From positions 62,001 to 126,000 of the forward strand of contig JAQWWH010000010.1 of NCBI GenBank assembly GCA_029255105.1: 64,000 nucleotides of DNA. Direction: 5' to 3'. Below are positions 32,438-42,436 of this stretch, piece after piece; the first letter of the stretch is position 1; every line of letters begins with the position of its first letter. Source of the DNA: Flavimaricola sp. (GTDB lineage: Bacteria > Pseudomonadota > Alphaproteobacteria > Rhodobacterales > Rhodobacteraceae). Below the pieces are notes generated by a model. That model was not told the origin of the DNA. It saw nothing but the letters and a program-made list of their open reading frames with translations, and did no database searches. The position numbers and the translations under genes are program-made.

Positions 32438-33454
32438 TTACCTCAAAAGACCGACAATATCGTAGGTCCGCTGAAGGATAGGCTCTGCAATCACCCGGGC
32501 CTTGTCGGCACCGCTGCGCAGGATGCGGTCGATCTCGGCGGGGTCGTTCATCAGGCGGCCCATCTCATCGGATATCGGAGCAAGCTTGCTGACCGCAAGA
32601 TCGGCCAGGGCAGGCTTGAACGCCCCCCATCCGGCACCGGCATGTTCTGCGATCACGGCCTCGGGCGTGGTGTCCGAAAGGGCTGCGTAAATGTCGACAA
32701 GGTTGCGGGCCTCGGGCCGATCCTTCAGACCGTCCAGCGTTTCGGGCAGGGGGGCCGGGTCGGTGCGGGCCTTTTTGAACTTCTTGGAAATGGCGTCTGC
32801 GTCATCAAGCATGTTGATCCGCTCCATGTCGCTTTCACCGGACTTGGACATCTTCTTGGTGCCATCGCGCAGGTTCATGACGCGGGTGGCCGGCCCCTCG
32901 ATGACCGGTTCGGTCAGGGGGAAGAAGTCGGTCTTGTAATCGTGGTTGAACTTGGCGGCGATGTCGCGGGTCAGCTCCACATGCTGCTTCTGGTCCTCGC
33001 CGACCGGCACATGGGTGGCGTGATAGATCAGGATGTCGGCCGCCATCAGCGATGGGTAGGCATACAGGCCCAGCGACTGCTTTTCCGCGTTCTTGCCGGC
33101 CTTTTCCTTGAATTGGGTCATCCGGTTCATCCAGCCAAGGCGGGCCACGCAATTGAAGATCCAGCCAAGCTCTGCATGGGCGGACACCATCGACTGGTTG
33201 AACAGGATCGACTTGGACGGATCGATCCCGGCGGCCAGAAAGCCTGCGGCAACCTCGCGGGTCGCCTGGGCAAGCTCGGCCGGGTCCTGCCAGACGGTGA
33301 TGGCGTGCAGATCGACGACGCAATAGATCGTCTCAAACGCGCCGCCCTGCATTCCGACGAACCGTTTGATGGCGCCGAGGTAGTTGCCAAGCGTGAGGCC
33401 GCCGGACGGTTTGATGCCGGAAAAGACGCGAGGAGTGAAGGTTGGTTCGGTCAT
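32438..33454 (-). CDS. trpS: tryptophanyl-tRNA synthetase
   Basis: A 338-residue class Ic synthetase charging tRNA-Trp. [20 protein letters not shown] is the HIGH-type signature (TLGN, as in many bacterial TrpRS), and [10 protein letters not shown] is the KMSKS loop. [18 protein letters not shown] is the conserved dimer/active-site segment. Length is standard. It is divergent from the rhomboid-like gene with an 86-base gap. Confidence 0.95.
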   Translation of the reverse strand: MTEPTFTPRVFSGIKPSGGLTLGNYLGAIKRFVGMQGGAFETIYCVVDLHAITVWQDPAELAQATREVAAGFLAAGIDPSKSILFNQSMVSAHAELGWIFNCVARLGWMNRMTQFKEKAGKNAEKQSLGLYAYPSLMAADILIYHATHVPVGEDQKQHVELTRDIAAKFNHDYKTDFFPLTEPVIEGPATRVMNLRDGTKKMSKSGESDMERINMLDDADAISKKFKKARTDPAPLPETLDGLKDRPEARNLVDIYAALSDTTPEAVIAEHAGAGWGAFKPALADLAVSKLAPISDEMGRLMNDPAEIDRILRSGADKARVIAEPILQRTYDIVGLLR

Positions 33455-33540
33455 GACAGGGTCCGGGCTGGAATTCTGGGCTATGCGGGCTTACCCATGC
33501 GGGCACGCACCGTCAACCGCCCGCCGTAAGGATGCACCGG

Positions 33541-34218
33541 ATGTCTACCGAAAACCCCGTCAACCCACTCCCCCCAGTCGTGGTGATCCTCACCCTGATG
33601 ATTTTCGCGGTTGAGGCAGTGCTAAGCCTTGGGGCCCAGGGCATTATCGGCGGGCCATCGGCGGTGGGCTGGCGCCTCGCGGCAATGTCTGACTGGGGCT
33701 ATTCGCCGCTGGTCTGGGAACAGCTCGCCCAGCGGGGTGACTGGTCCTTTGATATCGTCAAACGCTTTGTCACCTACGCCTTTGTCCACGTCACCTTTAC
33801 CCATGCCCTGTTTGCCGGGGCCCTTTTGCTCGCGCTGGGCAAGTTCGTGGGTGATGTGTTCCACTGGCTTGCCGTGTTGGCAGTGTTTGTCGTGGCTGCG
33901 GTGGCGGGTGCCGTTGTCTTTGGCCTGAGCATCGACACCAACCTTGCCCTGATCGGGGCCTATCCTCCGGTCTACGGCATGATCGGGGCCTTTACCTACA
34001 TCATGTGGATGCGCCTTGGGGCGGCGGGCCAGAACCAGCTGGGGGCCTTTCGCCTGATCGGGTTTCTGCTGGCGTTGCAGCTTGTCTTTGGGCTGTTGTT
34101 CGGGGCAGACCCGACCTGGGTCGCGGACCTCTCCGGGTTTGTCGCCGGGCTGGCCCTGTCGCCCCTTGTGGCGCCCGGCGGTTGGCGGGCGTTCCTTGCC
34201 CGGGTGCGCCAGCGCTAG
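33541..34218 (+). CDS. rhomboid-like membrane protein lacking the catalytic dyad
   Basis: A 225-residue protein with about six transmembrane helices in rhomboid arrangement. FVHVTFTHALFA keeps the L1/TM2 His region. The active-site GxSG of TM4 reads GAYPPVYGMIGA (Ser replaced, residues 139-150), and the TM6 His motif reads VADLSGFVAGLALS (His replaced by Asp196). It therefore looks like an inactive rhomboid. ATG 33541 is preferred because AAGG lies 9 bases upstream; an ATG at 33532 is embedded in that site. Pseudo-rhomboids elsewhere act in membrane protein trafficking; the role here is unknown. Confidence 0.75.
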   Translation: MSTENPVNPLPPVVVILTLMIFAVEAVLSLGAQGIIGGPSAVGWRLAAMSDWGYSPLVWEQLAQRGDWSFDIVKRFVTYAFVHVTFTHALFAGALLLALGKFVGDVFHWLAVLAVFVVAAVAGAVVFGLSIDTNLALIGAYPPVYGMIGAFTYIMWMRLGAAGQNQLGAFRLIGFLLALQLVFGLLFGADPTWVADLSGFVAGLALSPLVAPGGWRAFLARVRQR

Positions 34219-34295
34219 GCTACCTGTCGTTGCGGTGATCCAAAGGGCGCGCCTGCGGCGCGACACCCTTGTCCTCGCCACCCCTTCGGGTTGGC

Positions 34296-35882
34296 TCAGC
34301 GTCGAAGGGCGCGGCGGAATTCCGATAGCTTGAAGGCCCCGAACAACTGGCCCACGCCAAAGTAAGTGACGACGCCGATGCCGACCAGAACCGCGAGGGC
34401 TGCATAGCGGATCGTGGGCGCCCCCAAGAGCGACGTCATCGCCGCTGAGGCCAGCCAAAGCACCCCGCCCATCACGAGCGAGGCGGCCACGATCCGCCAG
34501 ATCCGTTGCCGGAGCCGGCTATCGGTCTTGGCCGCGTCCCCCATGTTCCGCGACCCGATCCACAGCAGGACAACCATTCCCCAGCCGGCAAGGGTGGTTC
34601 CGATTGCAGCGGCAATAAAGCCGATGACGGGCGACAGGCCCACGGCGACGCCCGCATTGATGACCATCGCGGCCACCGCAAAATAGAATGGCCGTCGGGT
34701 GTCCTCGCGGGCGAAGAACAAGGGCTGCAGGGCCTTTTGCAGGACAAAGGCGGGAAGGCCAAGCCCGTAGACCGCGACGGCAAGGGCCGTGGCCATCGTG
34801 TCGTCGGACGCAAAGGCCCCGCGTTGAAACAGCACTGACACCAACGGCACCGGGATGGCGACAAGGGCCACCGCCGCCGGGATGGTCAGGGCTAGTGAGA
34901 GCTCGGCGGCCCGGTTGAACGCATCCCGCCCCCCGACTGTATCGCCAGCTCCCAGCCGGCGCGACAGGTCGGGCAGCAGCACGACCCCGACCGCGATGCC
35001 AACCACCCCCAACGGAAGCTGGTAAAGCCGGTCGGCATAGCTAAGCCAGGCGACCGCCCCGTCAAAGAAACTTGCCACCTGTCGCCCGATCAGAAGGTTG
35101 ATCTGAACCACCCCTCCGGCCAGGGCTGCGGGGGCGGCGATGATGGCCAACCGCTTGAGGTCCGGGGTCATGCGCGGCCAGCGCGGCCGGAACGAATAGC
35201 CCGCCCGCGATGCTGCCCACCAAACCAGCCCAAGCTGGCCGATCCCGCCCAGAGGGACGGCCAGTGCCAGACTGTCCCCGACCTTCAGCCCCAGGGCTTC
35301 GTCAATTCCCATCCCAAGCGCGTCTGATCCCGGGCGGCCAAGGGCGGCGCCAATCAGAACGGCCAGAATGAAGATGATGTTCAGAAGGGCCGGGGCCGCC
35401 GCAGCCGCCAGAAACCGGCCAGAGGCATTCAGAACGCCCGACATCAAGGCGGCAAGTGAGATGAACAGGATGTATGGAAAGGCCAGCCGCCCATACTCAA
35501 CCGCCAGATCGAACCGTTCATCCCCGGCAAAACCACTGGCCATCAGCCAGACAAGGCCGGGCATGAAGATGACACCGATCGCGGTAAAGACCGACAGCAG
35601 GACCACCATTCCCATGAACGCGTCATGGGCAAAATCCTCGGCCCCTTCACCGGCTTCCAGCTTTTTGGAGAACATCGGGATGAAGGCCATGTTAAAGGCC
35701 CCTTCCGCAAAGAAGCGGCGGAACATGTTGGGCAGGGAGAAAGCAACCAGAAACGCCTCTGCGATCGGGCCCGCCCCAAGGTAGGCCGCGATCATGATGT
35801 CCCGCACAAAGCCCAGAACCCTGGAAAGCATGGTCCAAAGACCAACTGTGACAAAGCCACGGATGAGGGAAATAGGTTTCAA
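34296..35882 (-). CDS. murJ: lipid II flippase MurJ
   Basis: A 528-residue MOP-superfamily membrane protein with about 14 helices. The N-terminal RVLGFVRDIMIAAYLGAGPI, AFLVAFSLPNMFRRFFAEGA and FNMAFIPMFSKKLE match MurJ/MviN and include the conserved Arg residues of the central cavity. It flips undecaprenyl-linked peptidoglycan precursor to the periplasm. Followed in Rhodobacterales by glnD upstream, as here. Confidence 0.95.
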   Translation of the reverse strand: MKPISLIRGFVTVGLWTMLSRVLGFVRDIMIAAYLGAGPIAEAFLVAFSLPNMFRRFFAEGAFNMAFIPMFSKKLEAGEGAEDFAHDAFMGMVVLLSVFTAIGVIFMPGLVWLMASGFAGDERFDLAVEYGRLAFPYILFISLAALMSGVLNASGRFLAAAAAPALLNIIFILAVLIGAALGRPGSDALGMGIDEALGLKVGDSLALAVPLGGIGQLGLVWWAASRAGYSFRPRWPRMTPDLKRLAIIAAPAALAGGVVQINLLIGRQVASFFDGAVAWLSYADRLYQLPLGVVGIAVGVVLLPDLSRRLGAGDTVGGRDAFNRAAELSLALTIPAAVALVAIPVPLVSVLFQRGAFASDDTMATALAVAVYGLGLPAFVLQKALQPLFFAREDTRRPFYFAVAAMVINAGVAVGLSPVIGFIAAAIGTTLAGWGMVVLLWIGSRNMGDAAKTDSRLRQRIWRIVAASLVMGGVLWLASAAMTSLLGAPTIRYAALAVLVGIGVVTYFGVGQLFGAFKLSEFRRALRR

Positions 35883-36032
35883 GATGCGCTCCGCCCCGGT
35901 TGGGTTGGGCGGGTTTTATACCAAGGTGCCCTGAGCCGATAGGGGTGCCGATAGGGGGGCGATAGGGAGGCTGAGGCCAAGGGGAATCGCGGTCCGGGCG
36001 TTGGCCATATCGCGCCCGGTACCCGCTTTACG

Positions 36033-38861
36033 CTATTCCCGCGCCCGTTCGGCCCCCCGCTCGATCGCCTCGCGTAGTTTCCTTTCCAGGGACTTTTGCT
36101 TGCTCTCGGAATGATATTTCAGGCCGAACATGTCCTTGACGTAGAAGGTGTCGACCACCTGTTCACCATAGGTCGCGATCACGGCCGAGGCGATATAGAC
36201 GTTCTGGGCGGCAAGCGCCCGGGTCAGGTCATAAAGCAGGCCAGGGCGGTCACGGGTATCGACCTCAATGATGGTGTAGATCTCGGACCCTTCGTTGTCG
36301 AAAGTGATCGAGGTCGGAACCCGGAAGGCGCGTTCGCGCTTTTTGATCTTGTCGCGATCCTTCAGCGCGTCGCGGGCGACCACTTCACCGCGCAGGGTAC
36401 GCGAAATCATCTGGCGCAGGCGGGGCAGTTTGGCCTCTTCATAGGGGTGACCGTCGGCGTCCTGCACCCAGAAGATGGCCGTCGCGAACCCGTCCTTGGA
36501 CGTATAGGTCCGGGCGTCGACCACATTGGCCCCGACGAGGGCAAGGGCCCCGGTCATCCGCGAAAACAGGCCCGGGTGATCGGCCATGGCAAAGCAGGCG
36601 CGCGTCGCATCCCGGTCCGGGTCAAGCTTGAGGTCGATTCGGATCTCGTCCGTGCCAAGGTCCAGCAAAAGCCGCGCAAAGATGGCATGCGCCGCCGTCG
36701 GAAGACCCTGCCAATAGGGACCGTAGTGGCGGCCGGTCTCGGTGCGGAGCGCCTTTGCATCCCAGTCGCTCAAAGCTTCGCGCAGGGACCGCTTGGCTTC
36801 GGCCTCGAGTTTGTCGCGGTTAAGGTCCTCAAGCCCGGTTTCAAGGGCGGTATCGGTCGCCCGGTAAAGCCCACGCAGAAGCATGGCCTTCCAGTTGTTC
36901 CAGGTGTTGGGGCCAACTCCCCGGATGTCGCAGACGGTCAGGACCGTCAGAAGGTCCAGTCGTTCCTTGCTTTTGACCGCCTTGGCAAAGTCGCGAACGG
37001 TCTTGGGCTCGGCAATATCGCGCTTCTGGGCCATGTCCGACATCAGAAGGTGGTAGCGAACCAGCCATTCGACGGTCTCGCATTCCTTCTTGGTCAGACC
37101 CAGCCGTGGGGCGACCTTGCGGGCGATCTGCGCCCCAAGGACCGAATGATCGTCAGGCCGACCCTTGCCGATGTCATGCAGGAGAAGGGCGACGTAAAGG
37201 ACTTTGCGATTCACCCCAGCCTTGAGGACCTTGCTGGCAACTGGCAATTCCTCGACCAGTTCGCCCCGCTCGATCTTGCTGAGGTGCGAGATGCACTGGA
37301 TGATGTGTTCGTCCACGGTGAACGAATGGTACATGTTGTACTGTACCATCGCGACGATCGGGGCGAATTCGGGAATGAACGCTTCCAGTAGGCCAAGTTC
37401 GTTCATCCGGCGCAAGGCCCGTTCCGGGTTCCCGTGCTTAAGGAGGAGGTCAAGGAACAGCCGGTTCGCCACCGGATCGTCGCGCAGTTTTGCGTCGATC
37501 AGGTGCAGATTGGCGGACAAGAGACGCATGGCGTCGGGATGCAGCAGGGTGCCGGTCCGCAGCGCCTCTTCAAAGATGCGCAGCATATTGAGCGGGTCTT
37601 TGAGAAACGCCTTTTCATCGTCAACCGTCAGTCGGTTCTGCTTGATGGCATAGGGTGCCTTGGCGGACTTGCGACGGGACAAAAGCCGGGTCAGCATCGG
37701 CTCTCGCTTGGTGTGGGTTGCTTCCTGTGCGGTCAGGAAAATGCGGGTCAACTCCCCGACGCGCGTGGCGTGCCGGAAATAGTCCTGCATGAAATGTTCA
37801 ACAGCGCGCCGGCCGCCTTCGTCCACATATCCCAGCCGGCTTGCCACCTCGACCTGCAGATCAAAGGTCAACTGGTCCAGCGGACGGCCTGTGATGAGGT
37901 GGAGATGGCAGCGCACCGCCCAGAGAAAGTCCTCTGCCCGGATGAAGGTCTGGAACTCTTCAAAGGTAAAGACGCCCTTTTCGACCAGTTCTTCCGCGCC
38001 GCGCACGCCGTAGACGTACTTGCCAATCCAATAGAGGGACTGAAGGTCGCGCAGGCCGCCCTTGCCCTCTTTGACGTTGGGCTCGACGACATATCTTTGT
38101 CCGCCCTGCTTGCGATGCCGCTCTGACCGTTCGGTCAGCTTTGCCTCGATGAAGTCCGATGTGGTGTTGCGAAACAAGTCGATCCAAAGCCGTTCGCGCA
38201 AAGTATCGGCCAGGTCTTCGGCACCTGCCAGGTAGCGGAATTCGACCAGGCTGGTGCGGATCGTGTAGTCTTCTCGGGCAAGGCGCAGGCAGTCCTTGAT
38301 GGTTCGGGACGCGTGGCCGACCTTCAGTTTGAGGTCCCAAAGCATGTAGAGCATGGATTCGATTACGCTCTCGGCCCAAGGGGTAATCTTGTAAGGCGTC
38401 AGGAACAGCAGATCGACGTCCGATTGCGGTGCCATTTCGCCGCGGCCATAGCCACCCACGGCGATCAGGGTCAGCTTTTCGCCTTCTGTCGGGTTCGGAC
38501 AGGGGTGGATGCGGTTAAGGGCCACGCTGAAAACGGTCGTGACCAGCTGGTCGGTCAGCCAGGAATAGGCATATTTGGTCGGCCGGGATGCGAATGGGTC
38601 TGCCACAAAGGCCTGCTCTATGGCCTTCATGGCAGACTGCCGAGCCTCGCTCAGCTCGCGCACAACCGCGCGCCGCATTTCGCGCGCGTCGACACAAGCG
38701 TCGAGAGCCGACGCAATCGCCAGCCTTACGGCCTCTTCGTTAAATATCTCCCGCCGGGGCAGGATCAGATCGGATGACGAAGAAAGGTCATGTGATGGGT
38801 CTGCGTCAGGCCGTGCCAGGTCAGGACCCGGCACCGCCAAAGCTTCGTGGGGCTGCTTCAA
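36033..38861 (-). CDS. glnD: [protein-PII] uridylyltransferase / uridylyl-removing enzyme
   Basis: A 942-residue bifunctional nitrogen sensor. The nucleotidyltransferase motif GGYGRGEMAPQSDVD covers residues 136-150 (GG and DxD). A central HD domain carries LLLHDIGKGRPDDHS for uridylyl removal, and two C-terminal ACT domains (MADHPGLFSRMTGALALVG; DTRDRPGLLYDLTRALAAQN) sense glutamine. It modifies PII proteins to control glutamine synthetase and Ntr. The first ATG at 38861 lies inside the 3' end of the upstream lipoprotein gene (41-base overlap); the first 35 residues are poorly structured, so a later start is possible. Confidence 0.95.
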   Translation of the reverse strand: MKQPHEALAVPGPDLARPDADPSHDLSSSSDLILPRREIFNEEAVRLAIASALDACVDAREMRRAVVRELSEARQSAMKAIEQAFVADPFASRPTKYAYSWLTDQLVTTVFSVALNRIHPCPNPTEGEKLTLIAVGGYGRGEMAPQSDVDLLFLTPYKITPWAESVIESMLYMLWDLKLKVGHASRTIKDCLRLAREDYTIRTSLVEFRYLAGAEDLADTLRERLWIDLFRNTTSDFIEAKLTERSERHRKQGGQRYVVEPNVKEGKGGLRDLQSLYWIGKYVYGVRGAEELVEKGVFTFEEFQTFIRAEDFLWAVRCHLHLITGRPLDQLTFDLQVEVASRLGYVDEGGRRAVEHFMQDYFRHATRVGELTRIFLTAQEATHTKREPMLTRLLSRRKSAKAPYAIKQNRLTVDDEKAFLKDPLNMLRIFEEALRTGTLLHPDAMRLLSANLHLIDAKLRDDPVANRLFLDLLLKHGNPERALRRMNELGLLEAFIPEFAPIVAMVQYNMYHSFTVDEHIIQCISHLSKIERGELVEELPVASKVLKAGVNRKVLYVALLLHDIGKGRPDDHSVLGAQIARKVAPRLGLTKKECETVEWLVRYHLLMSDMAQKRDIAEPKTVRDFAKAVKSKERLDLLTVLTVCDIRGVGPNTWNNWKAMLLRGLYRATDTALETGLEDLNRDKLEAEAKRSLREALSDWDAKALRTETGRHYGPYWQGLPTAAHAIFARLLLDLGTDEIRIDLKLDPDRDATRACFAMADHPGLFSRMTGALALVGANVVDARTYTSKDGFATAIFWVQDADGHPYEEAKLPRLRQMISRTLRGEVVARDALKDRDKIKKRERAFRVPTSITFDNEGSEIYTIIEVDTRDRPGLLYDLTRALAAQNVYIASAVIATYGEQVVDTFYVKDMFGLKYHSESKQKSLERKLREAIERGAERARE

Positions 38862-40008
38862 GTACGACCACCTGGTTGTTGCGGATCGTGGCTACGGCCA
38901 GTCCGCGTTGATTGGTGCCATTCGGCAAAAGACGGAATATCCCAGCGGTCCCCTGGAACCCCTGGGGCTGGGTGAGAGAGGCCGCCGACAGGGCATTGGG
39001 ATCACCTTGGGCGACAAGCGCGCCAATCGCTGCGATCCCGTCATAGGCGAGGCCGGCAAGTGGATGCGGAGATTCTCCAAAGGCGGTAAAATAGCGGCTT
39101 TCAAAGATGTTTGTCATGTTCTGGTCAGGCATGGCGAACAGTCCGCCTTGCAACCCAGGTAGGGCGTAGCCCTGCGGTGCCACGTCCCAACGGGTCAGGC
39201 CAATATATTGGGTGGTTGCCGGGTCCAGTCCCCGCTCGGGCAGGGCGGTGGCCAAAATGGGCAGGTCGGCGTTGGCGCCTGCTGTCATCACGATCGCGTC
39301 GACGCCGCTCGAATTTGCGGCCTGGGCAATGCCGCTGGCAGCCGCAAAGATGCCGTCCTGGGACAGCGGATAGCTTTGCGATCCGATCAACGTCCCCCCT
39401 GCACCGCGCACTGCAGAGGCGACTGCGTCGCGCCCGACGTTGCCTTGCAGGTCATCTGCATGGACCGCCAGATAGCTGTTGATCCCGTTGCGCCGAGCGT
39501 ACTGGACTAGACGCTCGGCGGTATTCTGGAATGTCTGCCCAAGGATAAAGACGTTGCCGCCTGCAATGGTCGGATTGTTTGAAAACGCCAGAACGTTGAT
39601 CCCGGTATTGGCCAGGACCACCCCGGCGGCATTGGCCGAGTCGGCGAAGAGTGGCCCAAGCAGGATCATTGCCCCATCGTTATAGGCTTGGGTCGCCGCA
39701 ATCGCCGCCTGATCAGCGGTCGCGCCGCTGCTGTAGACACGCAGATCGATGGTCACACCGTTCAGATCAGAGATCGCCATCCGCGCGGCATTCTCTAGGT
39801 TTCGGGCGAGGAAGTCGTTCGTTGCGTCATCCGTGCCGGTCGGCACCATCAGGGCCACCTTGACGGGTGCACCCGCTCGGACCTGAGGGGCTGGCCCACC
39901 AGAAGGGCCGGACAAGCCAACTGGGGTACAGGCGGCAAGCCAGCCCAGCGCCAAAACAGCGAAAATGCGGGTAGCGGCCTTGCGGCGACTGATCAAACGG
40001 GCAAACAT
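38821..40008 (-). CDS. penicillin-binding-protein activator / LpoA-like lipoprotein
   Basis: A 395-residue lipoprotein: a signal peptide with lipobox LAAC (Cys27), then a periplasmic type-1 binding-protein fold (VKVALMVPTGTDDATNDFLA, AILLGPLFADSANAAG-like segment, AIVMTAGANADLPILAT). This matches the C-terminal half of LpoA, annotated as penicillin-binding-protein activator in alphaproteobacteria. The N-terminal TPR domain of E. coli LpoA is absent. A branched-chain amino acid binding role is a weaker alternative, as no transporter is nearby. Divergent from rsmI. Confidence 0.85.
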   Translation of the reverse strand: MFARLISRRKAATRIFAVLALGWLAACTPVGLSGPSGGPAPQVRAGAPVKVALMVPTGTDDATNDFLARNLENAARMAISDLNGVTIDLRVYSSGATADQAAIAATQAYNDGAMILLGPLFADSANAAGVVLANTGINVLAFSNNPTIAGGNVFILGQTFQNTAERLVQYARRNGINSYLAVHADDLQGNVGRDAVASAVRGAGGTLIGSQSYPLSQDGIFAAASGIAQAANSSGVDAIVMTAGANADLPILATALPERGLDPATTQYIGLTRWDVAPQGYALPGLQGGLFAMPDQNMTNIFESRYFTAFGESPHPLAGLAYDGIAAIGALVAQGDPNALSAASLTQPQGFQGTAGIFRLLPNGTNQRGLAVATIRNNQVVVLEAAPRSFGGAGS

Positions 40009-40129
40009 GAAATCTCACTCCTTTGGGTGGCTCGGGGTGCATTCTGGCTTGAATGTCCTTTGCTCAGGCCAGGATGGCCCGCCATGATTATCGGAGCCAT
40101 CATAAAGCGGAGGCTGCGCGGGTCTAGTT

Positions 40130-41005
40130 ATGAATCATGAGTTGAAGTCCATTTCCGCCGGTCTCTACTTTGTTGCCACGCCGATCGGAACCGCCCGGGA
40201 CATCACCCTACGTGGTCTCGACCTTTTGGCAAGCGTCGACGTTATTGCGGCAGAAGACACCCGGACGGCCCGAAAACTGATGGAAATTCACGGCATACCG
40301 TTGGGGAACCGGCCGGTGATCGCCTACCATGACCACTCCGGAGCGGGACAAAGGGACCGGATTGTTGAGATGATCTCGTCCGGTCGGTCGGTGGCCTATG
40401 TATCCGAAGCAGGTACGCCACTTGTCGCAGACCCTGGATATGCTCTGGGCCAGGCCGTGATAGGCGCGGGGTTCAAGGTCTATGCGGCCCCCGGCGCCTC
40501 GGCCGTGCTGGCGGCACTGGCCGTGGCGGGGCTGCCAACAGACCGTTTCGCCTTTCTCGGGTTCCTGCCGGCGGCGGAAAGCCAGCGAGAAACTGCGCTG
40601 GCCCAGGTGCGGGCGCTCGATATGACCCTCGTATTTTATGAATCGCCCAAGCGCGTTGGTGAAATGTTAGGGAATCTTGTGCAAGTGTTCGGAGGCGAGA
40701 GGAAAGGGGCTGTCTGCCGGGAATTGACAAAACGCTTTGAAGAGGTGCGCCGCGGCTCCTTGGAGGAGCTGGCACAGGCCTATGCAGGCGTTCCCGTAAA
40801 GGGCGAGATTGTCGTTGTCGTTGGTCGTCCGCAGGCCGAAACTGTCACGTCGGAAGATATCGAGGCTGCATTGCGCGAGGCGATGATGACCATGCGTGTA
40901 AAGGATGCCGCGGCCGTGGTTGCGGGAGCCTTCGGGCGGCCAAAGCGCGAAGTGTATCAGATTGCCCTTCATATGGGCGGCAAAGAGGATGGTTCGGGCG
41001 AATGA
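40130..41005 (+). CDS. rsmI: 16S rRNA (cytidine1402-2'-O)-methyltransferase
   Basis: A 291-residue SAM methyltransferase of the tetrapyrrole methylase fold. GLYFVATPIGTARDITLRGL opens the domain, AAEDTRTARKLMEIHGI is family-specific, and AGTPLVADPGYALGQAV and APGASAVLAALAVAGLPTD form the SAM and substrate sites. It methylates C1402 in the decoding centre. It overlaps yraN by ATGA and is divergent from the LpoA-like gene, a conserved arrangement (lpoA-rsmI-yraN). Confidence 0.94.
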   Translation: MNHELKSISAGLYFVATPIGTARDITLRGLDLLASVDVIAAEDTRTARKLMEIHGIPLGNRPVIAYHDHSGAGQRDRIVEMISSGRSVAYVSEAGTPLVADPGYALGQAVIGAGFKVYAAPGASAVLAALAVAGLPTDRFAFLGFLPAAESQRETALAQVRALDMTLVFYESPKRVGEMLGNLVQVFGGERKGAVCRELTKRFEEVRRGSLEELAQAYAGVPVKGEIVVVVGRPQAETVTSEDIEAALREAMMTMRVKDAAAVVAGAFGRPKREVYQIALHMGGKEDGSGE

Positions 41006-41379
41006 ATTCAATTGCAAGGAACACTAGGGGATGTACGAGCTATCATTCAGGGGTTGCAGCAGAAGATATCGTGGCGCGGGACTATCGCAACCGTGGGCGA
41101 TCCATTGCCTGCCGACGGTGGCGGGGGAAGTCCGGCGAAGTCGATCTGATCGCCCGCAACGACGACCAGGTGATCTTTATGGAGGTGAAGAAAAGCAGCA
41201 GTTTCGACAAGGCCGCGCTTATGTTGGGTCGGCGCCAGATGGATCGTCTTTGCTCGGCTGCCAGTGAGTTTCTGGCGGGTGAGCCGGCGGGACAAATGAC
41301 GGATGTGAGATTCGACCTGGCGTTGGTCAACGGGCGGGGCGAGGTCCGTGTTATCGAAAATGCCTTTGGAGCAGTCTGA
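41002..41379 (+). CDS. yraN: YraN / UPF0102 family nuclease-like protein
   Basis: A 125-residue protein with the endonuclease-like fold signature GKSGEVDLIARNDDQVIFMEVK (E-D-ExK type) at residues 35-56. Function is not settled; Holliday-junction or RNA roles are proposed for the family. It begins with an ATGA overlap with rsmI and is followed by gshB after 73 bases. Confidence 0.85.
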   Translation: MNSIARNTRGCTSYHSGVAAEDIVARDYRNRGRSIACRRWRGKSGEVDLIARNDDQVIFMEVKKSSSFDKAALMLGRRQMDRLCSAASEFLAGEPAGQMTDVRFDLALVNGRGEVRVIENAFGAV

Positions 41380-41452
41380 CCAATAGGCCCCATTGCGCGG
41401 CGAGCGGGGTTGGGCCATGTATCGGTCTAACTCCGGAGAAAAGGCTGTCCAA

Positions 41453-42397
41453 ATGACCCTTAATGTTGCTTTCCAAATGGACCCGATCGGGTCGATCAAC
41501 ATTGACGCAGACAGCAGCTTTCGTCTGGCAGAAGAGGCTCAGGCAAGGGGTCACAGCCTGTTCTACTACACGCCTGACCGACTTGCCTATGAAGAAGGTC
41601 GGATAACGGCGCGGGGTTGGCCTTTGACCGTTCGTCGGGTGAAGGGAGACCATTTCGAGCTTGGAAATGAGCAACAGGTCGATCTGAGCAGCTTCGACGT
41701 GGTCTGGTTGCGCCAGGATCCGCCGTTTGACATGGGCTACATCACGACCACTCATCTCCTAGATATGCTTCGCGACACCACTTTGGTGGTGAATGACCCA
41801 TTTTGGGTGCGCAACTATCCCGAGAAGCTTCTGGTTCTGCAATTCCCGGATCTGACCCCGCCAACTGCGATTGCGCGCGACCTTGCGACCCTGCGGGCCT
41901 TTCGCGCAAAGCATGGAGACATTATTCTCAAGCCTCTTTACGGGAACGGCGGGGCGGGTGTCTTCAAACTGACGAGCGATGACAGCAACCTTGCGTCGCT
42001 TCATGAGATGTTCACTGGCATCAACCGGGAGCCGCTGATCGTTCAGAAGTTCCTTCCGGCGGTCCGCAAGGGCGACAAGCGGGTGATTTTGGTCGACGGC
42101 GAACCTGTCGGCGCCATCAATCGCGTCCCGGCCGAAGGGGAGACGCGGTCGAACATGCACGTTGGTGGTCGACCGGAAAAGGTGGCCCTGACAGAGCGGG
42201 ACAGGGAGATATGCGCCCGCATAGGTCCGTTGTTGCGCGAAAAGGGGCAGATCTTTGTTGGCATCGATGTGATTGGGGATTGGTTGACGGAAATCAACGT
42301 GACCTCGCCGACCGGCATCCAGGAGCTTGAACGCTTTGACGGGGAAAACATCGCCGCCAAGGTCTGGGAGGCCATCGAGGCGCGTCGTCGGGGCTAG
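41453..42397 (+). CDS. gshB: glutathione synthetase
   Basis: A 314-residue ATP-grasp ligase joining gamma-glutamylcysteine and glycine. [20 protein letters not shown] is the start seen across the family. [17 protein letters not shown] and [16 protein letters not shown] (ATP-binding loop) follow. The Mg-binding ends are intact: [16 protein letters not shown] and [24 protein letters not shown] is 9 bases before ATG 41453. Convergent with comM across a palindromic terminator. Confidence 0.95.
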   Translation: MTLNVAFQMDPIGSINIDADSSFRLAEEAQARGHSLFYYTPDRLAYEEGRITARGWPLTVRRVKGDHFELGNEQQVDLSSFDVVWLRQDPPFDMGYITTTHLLDMLRDTTLVVNDPFWVRNYPEKLLVLQFPDLTPPTAIARDLATLRAFRAKHGDIILKPLYGNGGAGVFKLTSDDSNLASLHEMFTGINREPLIVQKFLPAVRKGDKRVILVDGEPVGAINRVPAEGETRSNMHVGGRPEKVALTERDREICARIGPLLREKGQIFVGIDVIGDWLTEINVTSPTGIQELERFDGENIAAKVWEAIEARRRG

Positions 42398-42401
42398 GGC
42401 C

Positions 42402-42423
42402 AAGAATTTTCGCGAAAATTCTT
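42402..42423. terminator. bidirectional terminator between gshB and comM
   Basis: A perfect 22-base palindrome, arms AAGAATTTTCG and CGAAAATTCTT, lies 5 bases after gshB and 14 bases before the end of comM. A/T runs on both sides suit termination in both directions. Confidence 0.75.
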
Positions 42424-42436
42424 CCCCGCTCGGCGT

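Noticed and set aside
32438-33454. Aberrant HIGH motif in TrpRS (TLGN)
   Set aside because: TLGN/TIGN is the usual form in many bacterial tryptophanyl-tRNA synthetases.
35936-35970. Short repeated GCCGATAGGGG upstream of murJ
   Set aside because: Only two to three imperfect units in a small gap, with no symmetry or clear role.
36096-37391. A 431-codon open frame antisense to glnD
   Set aside because: Mirror frame of a long conserved gene; no motifs or ribosome-binding site.
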